This document shows, one piece after another, positions 9,592 to 16,220 of a DNA stretch of 64,000 nucleotides. The notes below the pieces were generated by a model. That model saw only the letters and a program-made list of their open reading frames with translations, was not told the origin of the DNA and ran no database searches. The stretch spans positions 28,841 to 92,840 of the forward strand of contig JANLTC010000016.1 in the NCBI GenBank assembly GCA_031362725.1. The letters run 5' to 3'. The stretch comes from PR03 sp031362725 (GTDB lineage: Bacteria > Myxococcota_A > UBA9160 > PR03). Each line of letters begins with the position of its first letter. Position 1 is the first letter of the stretch. The position numbers and the translations under genes are program-made.

Positions 9592-11409
9592 ATGGGCCGC
9601 AATCGCGAAGCGATCCTCGACGTCCTCGGCAATCTCGCACTCGATCGCTTCGACGTCTGTGTGATCGGAAGCGGCGCCGGCGGCGCGACGGCGGCCCATG
9701 TGCTCGCAGCGGCCGGCAAGAACGTGCTCGTGCTCGAGGCGGGGCACAATGCGTTTCCCGGGCTCGACCAGCCCGGCGCGATTCCGCCGCCGCTGCACTC
9801 GAACGACGAACTCAAGTACGAAGTGCGCGGCTACCTCGATCCGCCGGGCTTGCTGTTGCCGCGCACGTTCCGCACCGATGCGCGCCAGGCCGCGCGGGTG
9901 CTCGGCGACGTCAATGCGCTGCCGCAGGCGCTCGGCGGTGCGTTCCAACACGCCGACATGAAGGTGCCGCGCTTCAACGTCGTGGACTTCGAGATGCGCA
10001 GCCACATCGAGGCGTTGCTCGGTCGCACGCCGGGACTCGCGGTGCCGGGCTTCGGCGCCACCGCCGCCAGCGCGAACTTCGCGGACTGGCCATTCTCGTA
10101 CGCCGACCTGGAACCCTTCTACGCCCTGGCCGAGCGGCTCTACGGTGTCGCCGGGACGGACGACAACCCGTTCGCGTCCTGGCGCAGCGCCGCGTTTCCG
10201 ATGCCGCCGGGCAATCCGATGTACCACTCGCTGCTGCTCGCCGAGGGCGCGCGCAATACGCCCTTCCTCGATGGCTTCCTGCACCCGCATACCTATCCGG
10301 GCGCGATCAACTCCCGTCCCTACGACGGCCGCCCCGCGTGCAACGACTGCGGACCCTGTTCGGGCTTCGGCTGCCCGAGCCACGCAAAGGGGTCGCCGGC
10401 CGTGACGGCGCTGCGACGCGCGCTGCTCACCGATCGCTGTCAGGTGCGCTACAACGCGCGCGCACTGTGGCTCGCGAACGATGGCGGTCACGTCAGCGGC
10501 GTGCTGTACCGCGACGATCTCGGCACGTTGCACAACGCAAAGGCCGACGCGTACGTGCTCGCCGCGAGTCCGATCGAATCGGCGCGGCTCTGCCTGCTTT
10601 CGCACGGCCCGGGCCGCGCTGCACTCGGCAACTCGAGCGATCAGGTCGGGCGCAACCTGATGTTCCATCTGCAGACCCTCGTCAACGGCTTCATGCCGCA
10701 GCGCGTGCACGGCCAGCGCGGCCGTGCCGTCACGCACGGGCTCTCCGACACACGCGGCGTCCTGCCCGGCGGCGAGGCGGTGCGCGTCTTCGATGCGGCC
10801 GGCACACCCAAGGTCTACCTCGGCGGCATCGTCGAGTTCGGCTGCTCGCAGGGACTCTCGATCACCAACGACGGCTTCGTGATGGCGTTCGACCTGCAAC
10901 AGACCGGTTCCGCGCTTCGCTACGGAACGCGATTGAAGAATGCGCTGCGCGACGGCGCGCTCACGCAGCACCTGGTCTCGGCCATCATGCAGGCCGAAGA
11001 CGCGCCGCTGCAGCGCAATCGCGTCGACCTCGACCCCACCGTGAAGGATGTCTTCGGCTATCCGGTCGCGCGCGTCACGTACCGGCCGCACGCGTTCGAG
11101 ATCCAGACGCGGCTTTTCTACGAACCGCTGCTGAAGCGGCTGCTGGAGAACAGCGGAGCGACGCGCGTGTTCCTCGCGCCCTGCAACACGCTGCTACGCG
11201 ATCCGCCCGACTCGCGACACGTGATGGGAACGCTGCGCATGGGCATCGACCCTGCCACATCGGTCACCGACCCGAACGGCCGCTTCCACGACGTCGACAA
11301 TCTCTACGCCTGCGACGGCAGCGTCTTCCCGACCTCGAGCGGCTACAACCCGACGCTGACGATCATCGCGACATCCTGGAAGATCGCGCAAGCCCTCGCG
11401 ACTTCATGA
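9592..11409 (+). CDS. GMC family FAD-dependent oxidoreductase
   Basis: A 605-aa glucose-methanol-choline oxidoreductase, likely an alcohol or sugar dehydrogenase. The FAD motif 'VIGSGAGGATAAHVLAAAG' sits at residues 24-42, followed by the Glu of 'VLVLEAG'. The C-terminal active site shows 'SRHVMGTLRMG' with the catalytic His and 'PTSSGYNPTLTI' with the partner Asn. A cysteine-rich loop ('CNDCGPCSGFGC') about 250 residues in resembles the cluster seen in bacterial FAD-glucose or gluconate dehydrogenases, some of which carry an iron-sulphur cluster; metal binding here is inferred. There is no signal peptide, fitting co-export with the Tat subunit encoded just upstream. The substrate is unknown. 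Confidence 0.88.
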   Translation: MGRNREAILDVLGNLALDRFDVCVIGSGAGGATAAHVLAAAGKNVLVLEAGHNAFPGLDQPGAIPPPLHSNDELKYEVRGYLDPPGLLLPRTFRTDARQAARVLGDVNALPQALGGAFQHADMKVPRFNVVDFEMRSHIEALLGRTPGLAVPGFGATAASANFADWPFSYADLEPFYALAERLYGVAGTDDNPFASWRSAAFPMPPGNPMYHSLLLAEGARNTPFLDGFLHPHTYPGAINSRPYDGRPACNDCGPCSGFGCPSHAKGSPAVTALRRALLTDRCQVRYNARALWLANDGGHVSGVLYRDDLGTLHNAKADAYVLAASPIESARLCLLSHGPGRAALGNSSDQVGRNLMFHLQTLVNGFMPQRVHGQRGRAVTHGLSDTRGVLPGGEAVRVFDAAGTPKVYLGGIVEFGCSQGLSITNDGFVMAFDLQQTGSALRYGTRLKNALRDGALTQHLVSAIMQAEDAPLQRNRVDLDPTVKDVFGYPVARVTYRPHAFEIQTRLFYEPLLKRLLENSGATRVFLAPCNTLLRDPPDSRHVMGTLRMGIDPATSVTDPNGRFHDVDNLYACDGSVFPTSSGYNPTLTIIATSWKIAQALATS

Positions 11410-11415
11410 TCCCGG

Positions 11416-11435
11416 TCGCCACTGGGCGGTGGCGA
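11416..11435. terminator. hairpin after GMC gene (repeat family B)
   Basis: 'TCGCCAC' pairs with 'GTGGCGA' around a 6-base loop, starting 6 bases after the GMC stop codon. The flanking 'ATGATCCCG' before it and 'CGAGCCGAATACGGGTCAGG' after it match the hairpin region at 1603-1649, although the stems themselves differ. It lies between convergent genes and has no T tract. Confidence 0.42.
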
Positions 11436-11479
11436 GCCGAATACGGGTCAGGTGACCTGGTTGCTTCGCGGTCCGAGAG

Positions 11480-12607
11480 CTAATTCGCGCGGGCAATCTC
11501 CTTCATCGCGCGACCGATCTTCTTCCTGCCGCTGTTGATCTCGCGCAGCTCGACGATCGCGGCGTCCGCAATCGCGTCGCCGACGACACCTTCGGGTTCG
11601 CGCTCGAGTTCGCCGAGATCGACCCACGCCTCGTAGAGGTGCCGGGTGCGCTCCGTGATGATGCCGCCGTGCAGCAGTGTCTTGATCAGCACGCGGAAGA
11701 TGTTGGTGTTCTCCTTCATCAGCCGGCGCCGATCCTTGTCGCCGAACGCTTCCATCACGGCCGCTCGCACCCATTGCCACTCGAGACCGAAGTGCGGATA
11801 GATCGCCTGCTTCTGCTCGGCGTTCACGAGATTCATGAACACCTTGTGAAAGCAGACGGCCGCCCAGTCCTCGACCTTCTCGTGCTCCTCTTCGGTGAGC
11901 TTCGGAACCGTGCGCTTGGCCCAGATGCGGCCGAATCTGTGATGGAACGCCTCGTCGGTCATCACCAGCTGCACGGTGCGGCGCAGCACCGGGTCGCGCG
12001 TGCGCGAGTGCAGCGTCGCGAAGGCGCCCATCGCGAGCCCCTCGATCAGCATCTGCATCCCGATCAGCTTCTTGTAGACCTCCGGCGCAAGCACGATCTC
12101 GTTCATCAGCGACGCGAGCGTCGTGCCCGCCGCCATCGGCGTGCCCCAACGCGCCCCGACATACTTCGAGAATGCCGTCACGTGACGCGCCTCTTCGCGG
12201 GCCTGATTCGCCGCGTATTCCTGCGCACCCGGGTCATGCAGCACGTGACACAGACTTGCCGACAGGGACAGCGCGCCCTGCTCGCCGTGCAGGATCTGCG
12301 ACAGGCTGAAACGCGTCACCTGGTTCGCGAGCGCGATCTGCTGGCCCTCGTCGAGCCGGTCCTTCACCGCGCAGTTCAGCTCGATGGTGAAGTCGCGCGG
12401 CATGATCATTTCGTTCTTGGTGTCGAACGGCTGCGAGAAATCGACGTACGCGGGATCGAGCGGATCCCAGAAGTGATCCTCGGTAGCTGCAATGATCTCG
12501 TCGAACGCGCCGGTGCGACGCGCGTAGCGATCGACCTCGATCATCGCGTCGAAGTCGTCACGGTCGACCGCGTCATAGATCTCGTCGTGCGTAATGTGAT
12601 CGGCCAA
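11480..12607 (-). CDS. Ferritin-like diiron protein (possible oxygenase), 375 aa
   Basis: A soluble, helix-rich protein with a diiron carboxylate pattern: an early Glu near 'ILHGEQGAL', then 'REEARHVTAF' (ExxH), a long central helix with 'QMLIEGLAMG', and 'DEAFHHRFGRIW' (ExxH-like). This fits the ferritin-like / ribonucleotide-reductase-R2-like superfamily that includes N-oxygenases of the AurF type and acyl desaturase relatives. The start is TTG at 12607, with GGAGG 7 bases upstream at 12614-12618. It lies 24 bases downstream of a TetR gene on the same strand, so the two are probably co-transcribed and controlled by that regulator. The reaction is not known. Confidence 0.72.
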   Translation of the reverse strand: MADHITHDEIYDAVDRDDFDAMIEVDRYARRTGAFDEIIAATEDHFWDPLDPAYVDFSQPFDTKNEMIMPRDFTIELNCAVKDRLDEGQQIALANQVTRFSLSQILHGEQGALSLSASLCHVLHDPGAQEYAANQAREEARHVTAFSKYVGARWGTPMAAGTTLASLMNEIVLAPEVYKKLIGMQMLIEGLAMGAFATLHSRTRDPVLRRTVQLVMTDEAFHHRFGRIWAKRTVPKLTEEEHEKVEDWAAVCFHKVFMNLVNAEQKQAIYPHFGLEWQWVRAAVMEAFGDKDRRRLMKENTNIFRVLIKTLLHGGIITERTRHLYEAWVDLGELEREPEGVVGDAIADAAIVELREINSGRKKIGRAMKEIARAN

Positions 12608-12631
12608 GGGGGAGCCTCCGGTGTGGTGCTG

Positions 12632-13276
12632 TCAGCGGGCGCGCTGATGGGTATGAACGGGGTGCATGTGGACCAACGTCTCGACGACCGCTTCGCGCGG
12701 CGCGCGGCTGGGATCTTCGACCCACCACGCGATGACGCGTGTCCACATCGCGAGAAGCGACTGCGCCGCCACGGCGGCGTGCAGCGCGGGATCGGCAAGG
12801 TCTTCGGCGATGCGTTCGCGCAGCCGCGCTTCGACGCCGGGGAAGAGTGTGTCGGCCATCTCGTCGGCGAGCGTGCCGGCCTCGTGACCGCGACCGAAGA
12901 CGATGCGCACCAGGTCGCGGCGCTCGTCCGCGAACCCGACCAGCGTCTCCATCCGCGCGCGGAGCTGTCGCTGCACGTCATCGCCAGCAACGGACGCGGC
13001 GCCTGCCATGCGATCGCGAAGCTCCGCCAGCGTGTCGAAGGCGATCGTGCGGAAAAGCGCCTGCTTGTCCGGGAAGTGCAGGTAGAAGGTCCCCGCGGCG
13101 ACACCCGCGGCGCGCGCGATCTGGGTGCTCGTCGTCCGGTGGAGGCCCTCGCGGGCGAACAGTTCGGTGCCCGCATCGACCAGCCGGCGACGCGTCGCGG
13201 CACGACTGCGCGCGGCGGCGCCGAGCGGTTCGTCGATCTCGGTGGAAGTTGCGGGACGGCTGGCGCTGAAGCTCAT
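12632..13276 (-). CDS. TetR family transcriptional regulator
   Basis: About 214 aa from ATG 13276. The N-terminal helix-turn-helix is clear: 'ELFAREGLHRTTSTQIARA' then AGVAAGTFYLHFPDKQALF, which is the TetR signature including the 'FYxHFxxK' end of the recognition region. The rest is the helical ligand/dimer domain. A longer frame with a start at 13348 exists, but it would run through a perfect 18-bp palindrome lying 8 bases upstream of ATG 13276; that palindrome looks like the operator, so the shorter start is preferred. It probably represses itself and the diiron gene downstream. The ligand is unknown, though an acyl or aromatic compound would fit the neighbourhood. Confidence 0.88.
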   Translation of the reverse strand: MSFSASRPATSTEIDEPLGAAARSRAATRRRLVDAGTELFAREGLHRTTSTQIARAAGVAAGTFYLHFPDKQALFRTIAFDTLAELRDRMAGAASVAGDDVQRQLRARMETLVGFADERRDLVRIVFGRGHEAGTLADEMADTLFPGVEARLRERIAEDLADPALHAAVAAQSLLAMWTRVIAWWVEDPSRAPREAVVETLVHMHPVHTHQRAR

Positions 13277-13283
13277 TTCATTC

Positions 13284-13301
13284 ACTGAACTCGAGTTCAG
13301 T
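13284..13301. promoter_or_regulatory. perfect 18-bp palindrome, likely TetR operator
   Basis: ACTGAACTCGAGTTCAGT is its own reverse complement over all 18 bases. It begins 7 bases before the ATG of the TetR gene, where autorepression would act. The 'TGAAC..GTTCA' half-sites are of a kind common for TetR-type repressors. Inferred from symmetry and position. Confidence 0.75.
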
Positions 13302-13387
13302 CGCAGCCTAGACGAGCCACCTCGATCGGTCGAGGGCTCCCTACCCATCGAGGGCGAGCGACGATCGGACGGTGCCGCGAAGGCCCG

Positions 13388-14233
13388 CTATTTCGCCGCC
13401 TGCAAACGGCGCAACAGCGCGGCACTGGCCCGCCGGGCCAGCGAGGCGGGCAGCGTTCGGATCACCGCGCCCATCACCTTGTTGCCACCGCCCGGGATGA
13501 CCACCAACTCCCCGCTGCGCAGCGCCGCGAGCGAAACATCGACGACCGCCCCGGCCGTCATCCAGGCGAAGTCGGGAATCCCTTCCGTGCTGACGCCCGC
13601 GACCTCCTGGAACTCCGTGCGCGTGAAGCCCGGACAGAGCAGTTGCAGGCGCACACCACTGCCGCGCAGCTCCTCGCTGATGGCTTGCGTGAACGAGTTC
13701 ACGAACGCCTTGGTCGCGGCATAGGTGGCGTTGAACGGCGCCGGCTGGAAGCCGGCCAGCGACGACACGTTGATCACCGAGCCGTGTCCACGCGGCTTGA
13801 ATACCGCCACCGCCGCGTGTGTGAGCCGCAGCAATGCCAGTACGTTCAGGCGGACCTCTTCTTCCTCGGCGTCGCGATCGAGCTCCGCGAACAGGCCGCT
13901 GGTGCCAAAGCCGGCATTGTTCACCAGCAACTCGAGCGCCGGTTCCGCGGCGATCCGCGCTTCGACGACGCGCACACCTTCTGCGCTGCCGAGATCGGCG
14001 GCGAGCACATCGACGCGACGGTCGTGGGTACGGCCGAGCCGCTCCGCGAGTTCTTCGAGTCGATCGCGACGGCGCGCGACGAGCACGAGATCGTAGGCGT
14101 CGCGCGCGAGACGCTCGGCGTACGCGGCGCCAATGCCGGCGGATGCGCCGGTCACGATCGCCAGGCGCCGCGGGCCGGCGGCCTTCGCTTCGGAGTCGCG
14201 CGTAACGTCGGAAACCGGGATCGAGCTGGACAT
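13388..14233 (-). CDS. SDR family oxidoreductase
   Basis: A 281-aa classical SDR. 'LAIVTGASAGIGAAYAERLA' is the cofactor motif, followed by 'VLVARRRDRLEELA', where the Arg pair favours NADPH. 'LLVNNAGFGTSGLF' is the NNAG motif, 'VINVSSLAGFQ' contains the catalytic Ser, and 'YAATKAF' has Tyr and Lys. The ending with 'VVIPGGGNKVMGAVIRTLP' resembles the DltE/YqjQ-like subgroup acting on ketones. The start at ATG 14233 has a strong GGAGGA site. It follows the ArsC-like gene on the same strand with 29 bases between, so they may form one operon. The substrate is unknown. Confidence 0.85.
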   Translation of the reverse strand: MSSSIPVSDVTRDSEAKAAGPRRLAIVTGASAGIGAAYAERLARDAYDLVLVARRRDRLEELAERLGRTHDRRVDVLAADLGSAEGVRVVEARIAAEPALELLVNNAGFGTSGLFAELDRDAEEEEVRLNVLALLRLTHAAVAVFKPRGHGSVINVSSLAGFQPAPFNATYAATKAFVNSFTQAISEELRGSGVRLQLLCPGFTRTEFQEVAGVSTEGIPDFAWMTAGAVVDVSLAALRSGELVVIPGGGNKVMGAVIRTLPASLARRASAALLRRLQAAK

Positions 14234-14262
14234 GGGTCCTCCGGGGATTGGAGATCGATTGG

Positions 14263-14631
14263 CTAGAGCAGGTCGAGAATGCGCTCGAGCGGACGCCCGA
14301 CCGCGGCGCGCACGCCACGAACCAGAATCGGTCGCTCGATCAATACCGGGTGCGCCGCCATCGCGCGCAGGATCGCGTCGTCGCTGGCGTCGCCGTCGAG
14401 CCCTTCGGCTGCCCAGGCTTCCTCGCCGCGCCGCGACCATTCGCGCGGCGGCAGGGCGAGTCGCGCAGCGAGTTCGTAGAGCTCTGCGAGCGTCAGTGGA
14501 TCCTCGAGGTAGCGGCGTTCCGCAAAGTCGATGCCGCGCGCTTCGAGCAGCTCGCGTGCTGCGCGCGACTTCGAACAGCGCGGGTTGTGGAGCAGCACGA
14601 ACGATGCGTCGGTATCGGGCAGGCTGGCCAT
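14263..14631 (-). CDS. ArsC/Spx family protein (arsenate reductase-like)
   Basis: A 122-aa thioredoxin-fold protein. 'LLHNPRCSKSRAARELLEARG' carries the single catalytic Cys of the glutaredoxin-dependent ArsC group in the NPxCSKSR motif. 'ERRYLEDPLT' and 'HPVLIERPILV' complete the family pattern, including the Arg of 'LIERPI'. Members either reduce arsenate using glutathione/glutaredoxin or have lost that activity (YfgD-like). No arsenite pump or ArsR lies nearby, so a true arsenic role is doubtful. ATG 14631 is preferred over an upstream in-frame ATG, because residues before it are arginine-rich and unlike the family. Confidence 0.85.
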   Translation of the reverse strand: MASLPDTDASFVLLHNPRCSKSRAARELLEARGIDFAERRYLEDPLTLAELYELAARLALPPREWSRRGEEAWAAEGLDGDASDDAILRAMAAHPVLIERPILVRGVRAAVGRPLERILDLL

Positions 14632-14700
14632 CGCGAGCACGATAGCCCGGCGGCGCCTTCGCGGGTGGTCGGTGCAACGTCGCTCTGTCATGCTGTCTTC

Positions 14701-15234
14701 GTGAGTTTCCTCCAGCGCATTCTCGGAGCCGCGAAACGCAGCGATGCCAGCGGCGAGACCGAGACGGTGCGCCGCATCGCCGCACGACTGGAGCGGCTGC
14801 CGCACGAGCGTGCCCGCCACCTCGCCGCGTTCGCCTACGTGCTGGCTCGCGTTGCGAACTCCGACCTCCGGATCACGGAGACCGAGACCGACGCGATGCT
14901 CGCGCTCGTTCGCGAGCACGCTGGACTCTCGGAGGAGGAAGCCGCGCTGACGGTGGAGATCGCGAAGTCGCAGACGCGGCTGCTGGGCGGCACCGAGAAC
15001 TACGTCGTCACGCGCGAGTTTCGCGAGATCTCGGCACGCGAGGACTGCGTGAAGCTGATGCACTGCCTGTACGCGGTCGCAGCCGCCGACGGAACGATCG
15101 CGAGCGCCGAGAGCGCCGAAATCGCAAAGATCGCCGACGAACTCGGCCTGCTTCGCGAAGAAGTGCTCGCGCTGCGCGCACAGTGGCGCGAGAAATTGTC
15201 CGAGTTTCAGGCGCTGCCGGAGAAGTCGAGCTAG
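14701..15234 (+). CDS. TerB-like (tellurite resistance TerB family) protein
   Basis: A 177-aa all-helical acidic protein. The GTG at 14701 gives 'MSFLQRILGAAKR', an amphipathic N-terminal helix. Two repeats of helix pairs follow: 'YVLARVANSDLRITETETDAML' and 'YAVAAADGTIASAESAEI'. The 'AaADG.is..E...i..ia..lgl' wording is the TerB/DjlA-type metal-binding fold; acidic residues could bind a divalent cation. It is divergent from the ArsC-like gene. Function is poorly known across the family and not necessarily tellurite-related. Confidence 0.78.
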   Translation: MSFLQRILGAAKRSDASGETETVRRIAARLERLPHERARHLAAFAYVLARVANSDLRITETETDAMLALVREHAGLSEEEAALTVEIAKSQTRLLGGTENYVVTREFREISAREDCVKLMHCLYAVAAADGTIASAESAEIAKIADELGLLREEVLALRAQWREKLSEFQALPEKSS

Positions 15235-15280
15235 CGCCGACTGCGCTGCCCATTACATTCGCGCAAATCGAGGAGGCAAC

Positions 15281-15505
15281 ATGGCCGCAAAGAAGAAGAC
15301 GTCGAAGCAAAGCGCGAAGAAATCCGCACCGAAGAAGAGCGCGAAACGCGTCGCGCCGAAGAAGCCGGCAAAGAAGACGGCACCCAAGCGAGGCGCCAAG
15401 AAGGCCTCGAAGCTCGCAGTCGCGAAGAGCGCCGTCGGCGTTGTCTACGCCGACGTGCGACGCACGCTGAGCGGCGGCCTGATCGGTCGCCTGCTCGGCT
15501 CGTAG
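15281..15505 (+). CDS. Small lysine/alanine-rich histone H1-like protein
   Basis: 74 aa. Residues 1-50 are low-complexity basic sequence built from AKK, SAKK, APKK and PAKK units, like the C-terminal tails of histone H1 and AlgP/Hc1-type proteins. Residues 51-74 ('SAVGVVYADVRRTLSGGLIGRLLG') form a possible amphipathic helix. A strong GAGGAGG site lies at 15270-15276, 4 bases before the ATG, which supports real translation. DNA or RNA binding is inferred from charge; nucleoid compaction is the usual suggestion for such proteins. It follows the TerB-like gene by about 46 bases. Confidence 0.72.
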   Translation: MAAKKKTSKQSAKKSAPKKSAKRVAPKKPAKKTAPKRGAKKASKLAVAKSAVGVVYADVRRTLSGGLIGRLLGS

Positions 15506-15527
15506 CCAAGCGGCGGAACTGCAGCCG

Positions 15528-16220
15528 CTAGGAGCGGATCAGTAGCAGCGTCTTCGGATCGAGCGCGACGTGCAACGCGCTCACGTCGCTGCTGTCATGG
15601 TCCTTCAACGCGCGCAGCGCGACGGAGCCCTCACCGGGCTCCATCGCCAGGATCACCGCGAAGGCGCTGCCGACCGCGCGCAACTCGGCAGGTAGCTCCG
15701 TGATGCGCTCGGTGGACACCGTTGCGGCCAACCACACCTCGACCTGGCAGTCGCGCGCGGCGCCTGCCCACTCCTCCATCTCGGCGGCGGTGCGCTGCGC
15801 GAGATCGAGGCCGTCGACCACCACGAGTTCCGGACGCGGTCCCAGCTCGGCTTCCAGCGCGATCGCCTCGCGCAAACGCTTGGCGTCGAAGGATCCCTGC
15901 GGGTAGACCCGGATCCGGCGCAGCCGGTCCATTTCCGCGCGCACCGCAACGTGGTTCTCCGAGAGCTGCGTCGTGTTGGCGAGTTCCTCGAAAACGGTGT
16001 CGTAGAAGTCGCGCACATGCTGCACGGTGTGGTCGAGCGCGACGTGGAGCACCGGCTTGTTGCGCAGCAGCTCGTCGAGCGCGACGCCCACCAGGAACGA
16101 CGTCTTGCCGACGCCGGCGCCGGCCAGCACGAGGCCGAGGTTGCCCTGCTTGAGACCCCCGTGGAGACCCTTCTCCAGCAGGCGCAGCGGCGAGCGGGCA
16201 GTGAGAAAACGTCGGTACAT
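15528..16220 (-). CDS. P-loop ATPase of the RecA/KaiC-like type
   Basis: A 230-aa RecA-fold ATPase. 'NLGLVLAGAGVGKTSFLVG' is Walker A (GAGVGKT). 'PELVVVDGLDLAQ' is a Walker B-like strand. 'LLRNKPVLHVALDHTVQHV' resembles the KaiC/RadA/DnaB arrangement. It starts at ATG 16220, sharing one base with the TGA stop of the EF-G gene, so it is translationally coupled to fusA. That coupling suggests a role in translation or its control, but this is inference from gene order. The 'RFLTARSPLRLLEKGLHGGLKQGN' start matches the 'G.l..G.l....' opening of KaiC-type modules. Confidence 0.72.
   Translation of the reverse strand: MYRRFLTARSPLRLLEKGLHGGLKQGNLGLVLAGAGVGKTSFLVGVALDELLRNKPVLHVALDHTVQHVRDFYDTVFEELANTTQLSENHVAVRAEMDRLRRIRVYPQGSFDAKRLREAIALEAELGPRPELVVVDGLDLAQRTAAEMEEWAGAARDCQVEVWLAATVSTERITELPAELRAVGSAFAVILAMEPGEGSVALRALKDHDSSDVSALHVALDPKTLLLIRS

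Noticed and set aside
8397..9815. 472-codon minus-strand frame across the Tat-signal gene
   Set aside because: No motifs, Arg-rich, and fully explained by the real plus-strand genes.
9541..11091. 516-codon minus-strand frame over the GMC oxidoreductase
   Set aside because: Shadow of the GMC gene; no recognisable domain and no ribosome site.
11639..13288. 549-codon plus-strand frame
   Set aside because: It runs antisense to two well-supported genes (diiron protein and TetR) and through the operator palindrome.
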